A stretch of DNA of 64,000 nucleotides from Siphonodentalium dalli (lineage: Eukaryota > Mollusca > Scaphopoda > Gadilida > Siphonodentaliidae). The stretch is from NCBI GenBank assembly GCA_032622095.1, contig CP136063.1, positions 277,257,426 to 277,321,425 on the forward strand, given 5' to 3'. Position numbers and translations under genes: made by a program. The notes beneath the pieces are model-generated. The model did not search any database. It saw only the letters and a program-made list of their open reading frames with translations, and had not been told where the DNA came from. Position 1 is the stretch's first letter; every line of letters starts with the position of its first letter. Shown in pieces: positions 16,213-32,070 of this stretch.

Positions 16213-16815
16213 AATCAAGTCTATATAACCTAAACGGTCTCTATAACCCAATCAAGTCTCTATAACCCAAACGGTCTCTATAACCCAATCAAGTCTCTAT
16301 AACACAATCAAGTCTCTATAACACAATCAAGTCTCTATAACACAATCAAGTCTCTATAACCCAAACTGTCTCTATAACCCAAACGGTCTCTATAACCCAA
16401 TCAAGTCTCTATAACCCAATCAAGTCTCTATAACCCAATCAAGTCTCTATAACCCAAACGGTCTCTATAACCCAATCAAGTCTCTATAACCCAATCAAGT
16501 CTCTATAACCCAATCAAGTCTCTATAACACAAACGGTCTCTATAACCCAATCAAGTCTCTATAACCCAATCAAGTCTCTATAACCCAAACGGTCTCTATA
16601 ACCCAATCAAGTCTCTATAACCCAATCAAGTCTCTATAACCCAATCAAGTCTATATAACCTAAACGGTCTCTATAACCCAATCAAGTCTCTATAACCCAA
16701 ACGGTCTCTATAACCCAATCAAGTCTCTATAACACAATCAAGTCTCTATAACACAATCAAGTCTCTATAACACAATCAAGTCTCTATAACCCAAACTGTC
16801 TCTATAACCCAAACG
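16213..16815. repeat. 430-bp-offset duplication inside the array
   Basis: The rare unit ending in CCTAAACGGTCT occurs at 16231 and again at 16661. Each is followed by the same series: three ACACAATCAAG units and then an AAACTGTC unit. The offset is 430 bp. This is a shorter-range example of block duplication in the same satellite. Confidence 0.75.
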
Positions 16816-19800
16816 ATCTCTATAACCCAATCAAGTCTATATAACCCAATCAAGTCTCTATAACACAATCAAGTCTCTATAACCCAATCAAGTCTCTATA
16901 ACCCAATCAAGTCTCTATAACCCAAACGGTCTCTATAACCCAATCGGTCTCTATAACCCAATCAAGTTTATATAACCCAATCAAGTCTCTATAACCCAAT
17001 CAAGTCTCTATAACCCAATCAAGTCTCTATAACCCAATCAAGTCTCTATAACCCAATCAAGTCTCTATAACCCAAACGGTCTCTATAACCCAATCAAGTC
17101 TCTATAACCCAAACGGTCTCTATAACCCAATCAAGTCTCTATAACCCAAACGGTCTCTATAACCCAATCAAGTCTCTATAACCCAATCAAGTCTCTATAA
17201 CCCAAACGGTCTCTATAAGCCAATCGGTCTCTATAACCCAATCAAGTTTATATAACCCAATCAAGTCTCTATAACCCAATCAAGTCTCTATAACCCAAAC
17301 GGTCTCTATAACCCAATCAAGTCTCTATAACCCAAACGGTCTCTATAACCCAATCAAGTCTCTATAACCCAAACGATCTCTATAACACAATCAAGTCTCT
17401 ATAACACAATCAAGTCTCTATAACCCAAACGGTCTCTATAACCCAAACGGTCTCTATAACCCAATCAAGTCTATATAACCCAATCAAGTCTCTATAACCC
17501 AAACGGTCTCTATAACCCAATCAAGTCTCTATAACCCAATCAAGTCTCTATAACCCAAACGGTATCTATAACCCAATCAGTCTCTATAACACAATCAGTC
17601 TCTATAACACAATCAAGTCTCTATAACCCAAACGGTGTCTATAACCCAATCAAGTCTCTATAACCCAAACTGTCTCTATAACCCAAACGGTCTCTATAAC
17701 CCAATCAAGTCTCTATAACCCAAACGGTCTCTATAACCCAATCAAGTCTCTATAACACAATCAAGTCTCTATAACCCAAACGGTGTCTATAACCCAATCA
17801 AGTCTCTATAACCCAAACGGTGTCTATAACCCAATCAAGTCTCTATAACCCAAACTGTCTCTATAACCCAAACGGTCTCTATAACCCAATCAAGTCTCTA
17901 TAACCCAAACGGTCTCTATAACCCAATCAAGTCTCTATAACACAATCAAGTCTCTATAACCCAAACGGTGTCTATAACCCAATCAAGTCTCTATAACCCA
18001 AACGGTCTCTATAACCCAATCAAGTCTCTATAACCCAATCAAGTCTCTATAACCCAATCAAGTCTCTATAACCCAAACGGTCTCTATAACCCAATCAAGT
18101 CTCTATAACCCAATCAAGTGTCTATAACCCAAACGGTCTCTATAACCCAATCAAGTCTCTATAACCCAAACGGTCTCTATAACCCAATCAAGTCTCTATA
18201 ACCCAATCAAGTCTCTATAACCCAAACGGTCTCTATAACCCAATCAAGTCTCTATAACCCAATCAAGTCTCTATAATAACCCAATCAAGTCTCTATAACC
18301 CAATCAAGTCTCTATAACCCAAACGGTCTCTATAACCCAATCAAGTCTCTATAACCCAATCAAGTCTCTATAACCCAAACGGTCTCTATAACCCAAACGG
18401 TCTCTATAACCCAATCAAGTCTCTATAACCCAATCAAGTCTCTATAACCCAATCGGTCTCTATAACCCAATCAAGTCTCTATAACCCAATCAAGTCTCTA
18501 TAACCCAATCAAGTCTCTATAACCCAAACGGTCTCTATAACCCAATCAAGTCTCTATAACCCAATCAAGTCTCTATAACCCAATCAAGTCTCTATAACCC
18601 AATCAAGTCTCTATAACCCAATCAAGTCTCTATAACCCAAACTGTCTCTATAACCCAAACGGTCTCTATAACCTAATCAAGTCTCTATAACCCAATCAAG
18701 TCTCTATAACCCAAACGGTCTCTATAACCTAATCAAGTCTCTATAACCCAATCAAGTCTCTATAACCCAATCAAGTCTCTATAACCCAATCAAGTCTCTA
18801 TAACCCAAACGGTCTCTATAACCTAATCAAGTCTCTATAACCCAATCAAGTCTCTATAACCCAATCAAGTCTCTATAACCCACTCAAGTCTCTATAACCC
18901 AATCAAGTCTCTATAACCCAAACTGTCTCTATAACCCAAACGGTCTCTATAACCCAATCAAGTCTCTATAACCCACTCAAGTCTCTATAACCCAATCAAG
19001 TCTCTATAACCCAAACGGTATCTATAACCCACTCAAGTCTCTATAACCCAATCAAGTCTCTATAACCCAATCAAGTCTCTATAACCCAATCAAGTCTCTA
19101 TAACCCAATCAAGTCTCTATAACCCAATCAAGTCTCTATAACCCAATCAAGTCTCTATAACCCAATCAAGTCTCTATAACCCAATCAAGTATCTATAACC
19201 CAAACGGTCTCTATAACCCAATCAAGTCTCTATAACCCAAACGGTCTCTATAACCCAATCAAGTCTCTATAACCCAAACGGTCTCTATAACCCAATCAAG
19301 TCTCTATAACCCAATCAAGTCTCTATAACCCAATCAAGTCTCTATAACCCAATCAAGTCTCTATAACCCAATCAAGTATCTATAACCCAAACGGTCTCTA
19401 TAACCCAATCAAGTCTCTATAACCCAAACGGTCTCTATAACCCAATCAAGTCTCTATAACCCAAACGGTCTCTATAACCCAACCAAGTCTCTATAACCCA
19501 ACCAAGTCTCTATAACCCAATCAAGTCTCTATAACCCAAACGGTCTCTATAACCCAAACGGTCTCTATAACCCAATCAAGTCTCTATAACCCAATCAAGT
19601 CTCTATAACCCAAACGGTCTCTATAACCCAATCAAGTCTCTATAACCCAGTCAAGTCTATATAACCCAAACGGTCTCTATAACCCAATCAAGTCTGTATA
19701 ACCCAAACGGTCTCTATAACCCAATCAAGTCTCTATAACCCAATCAAGTCTCTATAACCCAATCAAGTCTCTATAACCCAAACGGTATCTATAACCCAAT

Positions 19801-19920
19801 CAAGTCTGTATAACCCAAACGGTCTCTATAACCCAAACGGTATCTATAACCCAATCAAGTCTCTATAACCCAATCAAGTCTCTATAACCCAATCAAGTCT
19901 CTATAACCCAATCAAGTCTC

Positions 19921-22900
19921 TATAACCCAAACGGTCTCTATAACCCACTCAAGTCTCTATAGCCCAATCAAGTCTCTATAACCCAAACGGTCTCTATAAC
20001 CCAATCAAGTCTCTATAACCCAATCAAGTCTATATAACCCAATCAAGTCTCTATAACCCAAACGGTATCTATAACCCAATCAAGTCTATATAACCCAATC
20101 AAGTCTCTATAACCCAAACGGTATCTATAACCCAATCAAGTCTCTATAACCTACTCAAGTCTCTATAACCCAATCAAGTCTCTATAACCCAATCAAGTCT
20201 CTATAACCCAAACGGTATCTATAACCCAATCAAGTCTCTATAACCCAATCAAGTCTCTATAACCCAAACGGTCTCTATAACCCAATCAAGTCTCTATAAC
20301 CCAATCAAGTCTCTATAACCCAATCAAGTCTCTATAACCCAATCAAGTCTCTATAACCCAAACTGTCTCTATAACCCAAACGGTATCTATAACCCAAACG
20401 GTCTCTATAACCCAAACGGTCTCTATAACCCAATCAAGTCTCTATAACCCAAACGGTCTCTATAACCCAAACGGTCTCTATAACCCAATCAAGTCTATAT
20501 AACCCAATCAAGTCTCTATAACCCAAACGGTCTCTATAACCCAATCAAGTCTCTATAACCCAAACGGTCTCTATAACTCAAACGGTCTCTATAACCCAAT
20601 CAAGTCTCTATAACCCAATCAAGTCTCTATAACCCAATCAAGTCTCTATAACCCAAACGGTCTCTATAACCCAATCAAGTCTGTATAACCCAAACGGTCT
20701 CTATAACCCAATCAAGTCTATATAACCCAATCAAGTCTATATAACTCAATCAAGTCTCTATAACCCAATCAAGTCTCTATAACCCAATCAAGTCTCTATA
20801 ACCCAATCAAGTCTCTATAACCCAAACGGTCTCTATAACCCAATCAAGTCTGTATAACCCAAACGGTCTCTATAACCCAAACGGTCTCTATAACCCAATC
20901 AAGTCTATATAACCCAATCAAGTCTCTATAACCCAATCAAGTCTCTATAACCCAATCAAGTCTCTATAACCCAATCAAGTCTCTATAACCCAATCAAGTC
21001 TGTATAACCCAAACGGTCTCTATAACCCAAACGGTCTCTATAACCCAATCAAGTCTATATAACCCAATCAAGTCTCTATAACCCAATCAAGTCTCTATAA
21101 CCCAAACGGTCTCTATAACCCAATCAAGTCTCTATAACCCAATCAAGTCTCTATAACTCAATCAAGTATCTATAACCCAATCAAGTCTCTATAACCCAAT
21201 CAAGTCTCTATAACCCAAACGGTCTCTATAACCCAATCAAGTCTATATAACCCAATCAAGGCTCTATAACCCAATCAAGTCTCTATAACCCAATCAAGTC
21301 TCTATAACCCAATCAAGTCTCTATAACCCAATCAAGTCTCTATAACCCAAACGGTCTCTATAACCCAATCAAGTCTCTATAACCCAATCAAGTCTCTATA
21401 ACCCAATCAAGTCTCTATAACCCAAACGGTCTCTATAACCCAATCAAGTCTCTATAACCCAATCAAGTATCTATAACCCAATCAAGTCTCTATAACCCAA
21501 TCAAGTCTCTATAACCCAATCAAGTCTCTATAACCCAATCAAGTCTCTATAACCCAATCAAGTCTCTATAACCCAATCAAGTCTCTATAACCCAATCAAG
21601 TCTATATAACCCAATCAAGTCTCTATAACCCAATCAAGTCTCTATAACCCAATCAAGTCTCTATAACACAATCAAGTCTCTATAACCCAATCAAGTCTCT
21701 ATAACCCAAACGGTCTCTATAACCCAATCAAGTCTGTATAACCCAAACGGTCTCTATAACCCAAACGGTCTCTATAACCCAATCAAGTCTCTATAACCCA
21801 ATCAAGTCTCTATAACCCAATCAAGTCTATATAACCCAATCAAGTTTATATAACCCAAACGGTCTCTATAACCCAATCAAGTCTCTATAACCCAATCAAG
21901 TCTGTATAACCCAAACGATTTGATCCAATCAAGTCTGTATAACCCAATCAAGTCTGTATAACCCAACCAAGTCTCTATAACCCAATCAAGTCTCTATAAC
22001 CCAACCAAGTCTCTATAACCCAAACGGTCTCTATAACCCAATCAAGTCTGTATAACCCAAACGGTCTCTATAACCCAAACGGTCTCTATAACCCAATCAA
22101 GTCTCTATAACCCAATCAAGTCTCTATAACCCAATCAAGTCTATATAACCCAATCAAGTTTATATAACCCAAACGGTCTCTATAACCCAATCAAGTCTCT
22201 ATAACCCAATCAAGTCTCTATAACCCAATCAAGTCTCTATAACCCAAACGGTCTCTATAACCCAATCAAGTCTCTATAACCCAAACGGTCTCTATAACCC
22301 AATCAAGTCTCTATAACCCAAACGGTCTCTATAACCCAATCAAGTCTCTATAACCCAATCAAGTCTCTATAACACAATCAAGTCTCTATAACCCAAACGG
22401 TCTCTATAACCCAATCAAGTCTCTATAACCCAATCAAGTCTCTATAACCCAAACGGTCTCTATAACCCAATCAAGTCTATATAACCCAAGCAAGTCTATA
22501 TAACCCAATCAAGTCTCTATAACCCAAACGGTCTCTATAACCCAAACGGTCTCTATAACCCAATCAAGTATCTATAACCCAAACGGTCTCTATAACCCAA
22601 CCAAGTCTCTATAACCCAATCAAGTCTCTATAACCCAATCAAGTCTCTATAACCCAAACGGTCTCTATAACCCAATCAAGTCTCTATAACCCAAACGGTC
22701 TCTATAACCCAACCAAGTCTCTATAACCCAATCAAGTCTCTATAACCCAATCAAGTCTCTATAACCCAAACGGTCTCTATAACCCAATCAAGTCTCTATA
22801 ACCCAATCAAGTCTATATAACCCAATCAAGTCTCTATAACCCAAACGGTCTCTATAACCCAATCAAGTCTCTATAACCCAAACGGTCTCTATAACCCAAT

Positions 22901-25900
22901 CAAGTTTATATAACCCAAACGGTCTCTATAACCCAATCAAGTCTCTATAACCCAATCAAGTCTATATAACCCAAACGGTCTCTATAACCCAATCAAGTCT
23001 CTATAACCCAAACGGTCTCTATAACCCAAACGGTCTCTATAACCCAAACGGTCTCTATAACCCAGTCAAGTCTCTATAACCCAATCAAGTCTCTATAACC
23101 CAATCAAGTTTATATAACCCAAACGGTCTCTATAACCCAAACGGTCTCTATAACCCAAACGGTCTCTATAACCCAATCAAGTTTATATAACCCAATCAAG
23201 TCTCTATAACCCAATCAAGTCTCTATAACCCAAACGGTCTCTATAACCCAATCAAGTCTCTATAACCCAAACGGTCTCTATAACCCAATCAAGTCTCTAT
23301 AACCCAATCAAGTCTCTATAACCCAATCAAGTCTCTATAACCCAATCAAGTCTCTATAACCCAATCAAGTATCTATAACCCAAACGGTCTCTATAACCCA
23401 ATCAAGTCTCTATAACCCAAACGGTCTCTATAACCCAATCAAGTCTCTATAACCCAAACGGTCTCTATAACCCAACCAAGTCTCTATAACCCAACCAAGT
23501 CTCTATAACCCAATCAAGTCTCTATAACCCAATCAAGTCTCTATAACCCAAACGGTCTCTATAACCCAATCAAGTCTCTATAACCCAGTCAAGTCTATAT
23601 AACCCAAACGGTCTCTATAACCCAATCAAGTCTCTATAACCCAATCAAGTCTCTATAACCCAATCAAGTCTCTATAACCCAAACGGTATCTATAACCCAA
23701 TCAAGTCTCTATAACCCAATCAAGTCTCTATAACCCAAACGGTATCTATAACCCAATCAAGTCTCTATAACCCAATCAAGTCTCTATAACCCAATCAAGT
23801 CTATATAACCCAATCAAGTCTCTATAACCCAAACGGTCTCTATAACCCACTCAAGTCTCTATAGCCCAATCAAGTCTCTATAACCCAAACGGTCTCTATA
23901 ACCCACTCAAGTCTATATAACCCAATCAAGTCTCTATAACCCAAACGGTATCTATAACCCAATCAAGTCTCTATAACCTACTCAAGTCTCTATAACCCAA
24001 TCAAGTCTCTATAACCCAATCAAGTCTCTATAACCCAAACGGTATCTATAACCCAATCAAGTCTCTATAACCCAATCAAGTCTCTATAACCCAATCAAGT
24101 CTCTATAACCCAAACGGTCTCTATAACCCAAACGGTCTCTATAACCCAATCAAGTCTCTATAACCCAATCAAGTCTCTATAACCCAAACGGTCTCTATAA
24201 CCCAATCAAGTCTCTATAACCCAATCAAGTCTCTATAACCCAATCAAGTCTCTATAACCCAATCAAGTCTCTATAACCCAAACTGTCTCTATAACCCAAA
24301 CGGTATCTATAACCCAAACGGTCTCTATAACCCAAACGGTCTCTATAACCCAATCAAGTCTCTATAACCCAAACGGTCTCTATAACCCAAACGGTCTCTA
24401 TAACCCAATCAAGTCTATATAACCCAATCAAGTCTCTATAACCCAAACGGTCTCTATAACCCAAACGGTCTCTATAACCCAATCAAGTCTCTATAACCCA
24501 ATCAAGTCTCTATAACCCAAACGGTCTCTATAACTCAATCAAGTCTCTATAACCCAATCAAGTCTCTATAACCCAAACGGTCTCTATAACCCAATCAAGT
24601 CTATATAACCCAATCAAGTCTCTATAACCCAATCAAGTCTCTATAACCCAAACGGTCTCTATAACCCAATCAAGTCTATATAACCCAAACGGTCTCTATA
24701 ACTCAATCAAGTCTCTATAACCCAATCAAGTCTCTATAACCCAATCAAGTCTCTATAACCCAAACGGTCTCTATAACCCAATCAAGTCTATATAACCCAA
24801 ACGGTCTCTATAACTCAATCAAGTCTCTATAACCCAATCAAGTCTCTATAACCCAATCAAGACTCTATAACCCAAACGGTCTCTATAACCCAATCAAGTC
24901 TCTATAACCCAATCAAGTATCTATAACCCAATCAAGTCTATATAACCCAATCAAGGCTCTATAACCCAATCAAGTCTCTATAACCCAATCAAGTCTCTAT
25001 AACCCAATCAAGTCTCTATAACCCAATCAAGTCTCTATAACCCAAACGGTCTCTATAACCCAATCAAGTCTCTATAACCCAATCAAGTCTCTATAACCCA
25101 ATCAAGTCTCTATAACCCAAACGGTCTCTATAACCCAATCAAGTCTCTATAACCCAATCAAGTATCTATAACCCAATCAAGTCTCTATAACCCAATCAAG
25201 TCTCTATAACCCAAACGGTTTGATCCAATCAAGTCTGTATAACCCAATCAAGTCTGTATAACCCAACCAAGTCTCTATAACCCAATCAAGTCTCTATAAC
25301 CCAATCAAGTCTCTATAACCCAAACGGTCTCTATAACCCAATCAAGTCTGTATAACCCAAACGGTCTCTATAACCCAAACGGTCTCTATAACCCAATCAA
25401 GTCTCTATAACCCAATCAAGTCTCTATAACCCAATCAAGTCTATATAACCCAATCAAGTTTATATAACCCAAACGGTCTCTATAACCCAATCAAGTCTCT
25501 ATAACCCAATCAAGTCTCTATAACCCAATCAAGTCTCTATAACCCAAACGGTCTCTATAACCCAATCAAGTCTCTATAACCCAAACGGTCTCTATAACCC
25601 AATCAAGTCTCTATAACCCAAACGGTCTCTATAACCCAATCAAGTCTCTATAACCCAATCAAGTCTCTATAACACAATCAAGTCTCTATAACCCAAACGG
25701 TCTCTATAACCCAATCAAGTCTCTATAACCCAATCAAGTCTCTATAACCCAAACGGTCTCTATAACCCAATCAAGTCTATATAACCCAATAAAGTCTATA
25801 TAACCCAATCAAGTCTCTATAACCCAAACGGTCTATATAACCCAAACGGTCTCTATAACCCAATCAAGTATCTATAACCCAAACGGTCTCTATAACCCAA

Positions 25901-26240
25901 CCAAGTCTCTATAACCCAATCAAGTCTCTATAACCCAATCAAGTCTCTATAACCCAAACGGTCTCTATAACCCAATCAAGTCTCTATAACCCAAACGGTC
26001 TCTATAACCCAACCAAGTCTCTATAACCCAATCAAGTCTCTATAACCCAATCAAGTCTCTATAACCCAAACGGTCTCTATAACCCAATCAAGTCTCTATA
26101 ACCCAATCAAGTCTATATAACCCAATCAAGTCTCTATAACCCAAACGGTCTCTATAACCCAATCAAGTCTCTATAACCCAAACGGTCTCTATAACCCAAT
26201 CAAGTTTATATAACCCAAACGGTCTCTATAACCCAATCAA
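19921..26240. repeat. 3.3-3.9-kb block duplication inside the array
   Basis: The marker CTATAGCCCAATC is at about 19958 and 23860 (offset about 3902). The AAACTGTCTC marker is at about 20360 and 24280 (offset 3920). The fused unit with TTGATCCAATCAAGTCTG is at 21920 and 25220 (offset 3300), followed in both by the same TCTGTATAAC units and later by an ACACAATCAAG unit. The drop from 3.9 to 3.3 kb means about 0.6 kb was lost or gained between copies after duplication. Confidence 0.8.
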
Positions 26241-28559
26241 GTCTCTATAACCCAATCAAGTCTCTATAACCCAATCAAGTCTATATAACCCAAACGGTCT
26301 CTATAACCCAATCAAGTCTCTATAACCCAAACGGTCTCTATAACCCAAACGGTCTCTATAACCCAAACGGTCTCTATAACCCAGTCAAGTCTCTATAACC
26401 CAATCAAGTCTCTATAACCCAATCAAGTTTATATAACCCAAACGGTCTCTATAACCCAATCAAGTTTATATAACCCAATCAAGTCTCTATAACCCAATCA
26501 AGTCTCTATAACCCAATCAAGTCTCTATAACCCAAACGGTCTCTATAACCCAAACGGTCTCTATAACCCAGTCAAGTCTCTATAACCCAATCAAGTCTCT
26601 ATAACCCAATCAAGTTTATATAACCCAAACGGTCTCTATAACCCAATCAAGTCTCTATAACCCAAACGGTCTCTATAACCCAATCAAGTCTCTATAACCC
26701 AAACGGTCTCTATAACCCAAACGGTCTCTATAACCCAGTCAAGTCTCTATAACCCAATCAAGTCTCTATAACCCAATCAAGTTTATATAACCCAAACGGT
26801 CTCTATAACCCAATCAAGTCTCTATAACCCAAACGGTCTCTATAACCCAATCAAGTCTCTATAACCCAAACGGTCTCTATAACCCAATCAAGTCTCTATA
26901 ACCCAATCAAGTCTATATAACCCAAACGATCTCTATAACCCAATCAAGTCTCTATAACCCAATCAAGTCTATATAACCCAATCAAGTCTCTATAACCCAA
27001 TCAAGTTTATATAACCCAAACGGTCTCTATAACCCAATCAAGTCTCTATAACCCAAACGGTCTCTATAACCCAATCAAGTCTCTATAACCCAAACGGTCT
27101 CTATAACCCAATCAAGTCTCTATAACCCAATCAAGTCTCTATAACCCAAACGGTCTCTATAACCCAATCAAGTCTCTATAACCCAAACGGTCTCTATAAC
27201 CCAATCAAGTTTATATAAACCAAACGGTCTCTATAACCCAATCAAGTCTCTATAACCCAGTCAAGTCTCTATAACCCAATCAAGTCTCTATAACCCAATC
27301 AAGTCTCTATAACCCAAACGGTATCTATAACCCAATCAAGTCTCTATAACCCAAACGGTCTCTATAACCCAATCAAGTCTCTATAACCCAAACGGTCTCT
27401 ATAACCCAATCAAGTCTCTATAACCCAAACGGTCTCTATAACCCAATCAAGTCTATATAACCCAATCAAGTCTCTATAACCCAATCGGTCTCTATAACCC
27501 AATCAAGTCTATATAACCCAATCAAGTCTCTATAACCCAATCAAGTCTCTATAACCCAATCAAGTCTCTATAACCCAATCAAGTCTATATAACCCAATCA
27601 AGTCTCTATAACCCAATCAAGTCTCTATAACCCAAACGGTCTCTATAACCCAATCAAGTCTCTATAACCCAAACGGTCTCTATAACCCAATCAAGTCTCT
27701 ATAACCCAAACGGTCTCTATAACCCAATCAAGTCTATATAACCCAATCAAGTCTCTATAACCCAAACGGTCTCTATAACCCAATCAAGTCTATATAACCC
27801 AAACGGTCTCTATAACCCAATCAAGTCTATATAACCCAATCAAGTCTCTATAACCCAAACGGTCTCTATAACCCAATCAAGTCTCTATAACCCAAACGGT
27901 CTCTATAACCCAATCAAGTCTATATAACCCAATCAAGTCTCTATAACCCAATCGGTCTCTATAACCCAATCAAGTCTATATAACCCAATCAAGTCTCTAT
28001 AACCCAATCAAGTCTCTATAACCCAATCAAGTCTATATAACCCAAACGGTCTCTATAACCCAATCAAGTCTATATAACCCAATCAAGTCTCTATAACCCA
28101 AACGGTCTCTATAACCCAATCAAGTCTATATAACCCAATCAAGTCTCTATAACCCAATCAAGTCTCTATAACCCAATCAAGTCTATATAACCCAAACGGT
28201 CTCTATAACCCAATCAAGTCTATATAACCCAATCAAGTCTCTATAACCCAAACGGTCTCTATAACCCAATCAAGTCTCTATAACCCAAACGGTCTCTATA
28301 ACCCAATCAAGTCTATATAACCCAATCAAGTCTCTATAACCCAATCGGTCTCTATAACCCAATCAAGTCTATATAACCCAATCAAGTCTCTATAACCCAA
28401 TCAAGTCTCTATAACCCAATCAAGTCTCTATAACCCAATCAAGTCTATATAACCCAATCAAGTTTATATAACCCAATCAAGTCTATATAACCCAATCAAG
28501 TTTATATAACCCAAACGGTCTCTATAACCCAATCAAGTCTCTATAACCCAAACGGTCTC

Positions 28560-31290
28560 TATAACCCAATCAAGTTTATATAAACCAAACGGTCTCTATA
28601 ACCCAATCAAGTCTCTATAACCCAGTCAAGTCTCTATAACCCAATCAAGTCTCTATAACCCAATCAAGTTTATATAACCCAATCAAGTCTCTATAACCCA
28701 ATCAAGTTTATATAACCCAATCAAGTCTCTATAACCCAATCAAGTTTATATAACCCAAACGGTCTCTATAACCCAAACGGTCTCTATAACCCAATCAAGT
28801 CTCTATAACCCAATCAAGTCTCTATAACCCAATCAAGTCTCTATAACCCAATCAAGTCTCTATAACCCAATCAAGTCTCTATAACCCAATCAAGTCTCTA
28901 TAACCCAATCAAGTCTCTATAACCCAATCAAGTTTATATAACCCAAACGGTCTCTATAACCCAATCAAGTCTCTATAACCCAAACGGTCTCTATAACCCA
29001 ATCAAGTTTATATAAACCAAACGGTCTCTATAACCCAATCAAGTCTCTATAACCCAATCAAGTCTCTATAACCCAATCAAGTCTCTATAACCCAATCAAG
29101 TCTCTATAACCCAAACGGTATCTATAACCCAATCAAGTCTCTATAACCCAAACGGTCTCTATAACCCAATCAAGTCTCTATAACCCAATCAAGTCTCTAT
29201 AACCCAATCAAGTCTCTATAACCCAATCAAGTCTCTATAACCCAATCAAGTCTATATAACCCAATCAAGTCTCTATAACCCAATCGGTCTCTATAACCCA
29301 ATCAAATCTCTATAACCCAATCGGTCTCTATAACCCAATCAAGTCTCTATAACCCAATCAAGTCTCTATAACCCAATCAAGTCTCTATAACCCAAACGGT
29401 CTCTATAACCCAATCAAGTCTCTATAACCCAATCGGTCTATATAACCCAATCAAGTCTCTATAACCCAATCGGTCTCTATAACCCAATCAAGTCTCTATA
29501 ACCCAATCAAGTCTCTATAACCCAAACGGTCTCTATAACCCAATCAAGGCTCTATAACCAAAACGGTATCTATAACCCAATCAAGTCTCTATAACCCAAA
29601 CGGTATATATAACCCAATAAAGTCTCTATAACCCAAACGGTATATATAACCCAATAAAGTCTCTATAACCCAATCGGTCTCTATAACCCAATAAAGTCTC
29701 TATAACCCAATCGGTATCTATAACCCAATCAAGTCTCTATAACCCAAACGGTATATATAACCCAATAAAGTCTCTATAACCCAAACGGTATATATAACCC
29801 AATAAAGTCTCTATAACCCAATCGGTCTCTATAACCCAATCAAGTCTATATAACCCAATCAAGTCTCTATAACCCAATCAAGTCTCTATAACCCAATCAA
29901 GTCTCTATAACCCAATCAAGTCTCTATAACCCAATCAAGTCTCTATAACCCAATCAAGTCTCTATAACCCAAACGGTCTCTATAACCCAATCAAGTCTCT
30001 ATAACCCAATCAAGTCTCTATAACCCAATCAAGTCTCTATAACCCAAACGGTCTCTATAACCCAATCAAGTCTATATAACCCAATCAAGTCTCTATAACC
30101 CAATCAAGTTTATATAACCCAATCAAGTCTATATAACCCAATCAAGTTTATATAACCCAAACGGTCTCTATAACCCAATCAAGTCTCTATAACCCAAACG
30201 GTCTCTATAACCCAATCAAGTTTATATAAACCAAACGGTCTCTATAACCCAATCAAGTCTCTATAACCCAGTCAAGTCTCTATAACCCAATCAAGTCTCT
30301 ATAACCCAATCAAGTTTATATAACCCAATCAAGTCTCTATAACCCAATCAAGTTTATATAACCCAATCAAGTCTCTATAACCCAATCAAGTTTATATAAC
30401 CCAAACGGTCTCTATAACCCAAACGGTCTCTATAACCCAATCAAGTCTCTATAACCCAATCAAGTCTCTATAACCCAATCAAGTCTCTATAACCCAATCA
30501 AGTCTCTATAACCCAATCAAGTCTCTATAACCCAATCAAGTCTATATAACCCAATCAAGTCTCTATAACCCAATCAAGTTTATATAACCCAAACGGTCTC
30601 TATAACCCAATCAAGTCTCTATAACCCAAACGGTCTCTATAACCCAATCAAGTTTATATAAACCAAACGGTCTCTATAACCCAATCAAGTCTCTATAACC
30701 CAGTCAAGTCTCTATAACCCAATCAAGTCTCTATAACCCAATCAAGTCTCTATAACCCAAACGGTATCTATAACCCAATCAAGTCTCTATAACCCAAACG
30801 GTCTCTATAACCCAATCAAGTCTCTATAACCCAATCAAGTCTCTATAACCCAATCAAGTCTCTATAACCCAATCAAGTCTCTATAACCCAATCAAGTCTA
30901 TATAACCCAATCAAGTCTCTATAACCCAATCGGTCTCTATAACCCAATCAAGTCTCTATAACCCAATCGGTCTCTATAACCCAATCAAGTCTCTATAACC
31001 CAATCAAGTCTCTATAACCCAATCAAGTCTCTATAACCCAAACGGTCTCTATAACCCAATCAAGTCTCTATAACCCAATCGGTCTATATAACCCAATCAA
31101 GTCTCTATAACCCAATCGGTCTCTATAACCCAATCAAGTCTCTATAACCCAATCAAGTCTCTATAACCCAAACGGTCTCTATAACCCAATCAAGGCTCTA
31201 TAACCAAAACGGTATCTATAACCCAATCAAGTCTCTATAACCCAAACGGTATATATAACCCAATAAAGTCTCTATAACCCAAACGGTATA
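28560..31290. repeat. 1646-bp-offset block duplication inside the array
   Basis: The odd unit TATATAAACCAAACGG occurs at 28582 and 30228, and at 29014 and 30660. The marker ACCAAAACGGTATC occurs at 29558 and 31204. All three pairs are 1646 bp apart. The series of ACGGTATATATAAC and CAATAAAGTCTC units at 29.6 kb also recurs at about 31.25 kb. Confidence 0.85.
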
Positions 31291-32070
31291 TATAACCCAA
31301 TAAAGACTCTATAACCCAATCGGTCTCTATAACCCAATCAAGTCTCTATAACCCAAACGGTCTCTATAACCCAATCAAGTCTCTATAACCCAATCAAGTC
31401 TCTATAACCCAATCAAGTCTCTATAACCCAATCAAGTCTCTATAACCCAATCAAGTCTCTATAACCCAATCGGTCTCTATAACCCAATCAAGTCTCTATA
31501 ACCCAAACGGTATCTATAACCCAATCAAGTCTCTATAACCCAAACGGTCTCTATAACCCAAACGATCTCTATAACCCAATCAAGTCTATATAACCCAATC
31601 AAGTCTCTATAACCCAATCAAGTCTATATAACCCAATCAAGTCTCTATAACCCAATCAAGTCTCTATAACCCAATCAAGTCTCTATAACCCAAACGGTCT
31701 CTATAACCCAATCAAGTCTATATAACCCAATCAAGTCTATATAACCCAATCAAGTCTCTATAACCCAATCAAGTCTCTATAACCCAATCAAGTCTCTATA
31801 ACCCAATCAAGTCTCTATAACCCAAACGGTCTCTATAACCCAATCGGTCTCTATAACCCAATCAAGTCTCTATAACCCAATCAAGTCTCTATAACCCAAA
31901 CGGTCTCTATAACCCAATCAAGTCTCTATAACCCAAACGGTCTCTATAACCCAATCAAGTCTCTATAACCCAATCAAGTCTCTATAACCCAAACGGTATC
32001 TGTAACCCAATCAAGTCTCTATAACCCAAACGGTCTCTATAACCCAATCAAGTCTCTATAACCCAAACGG

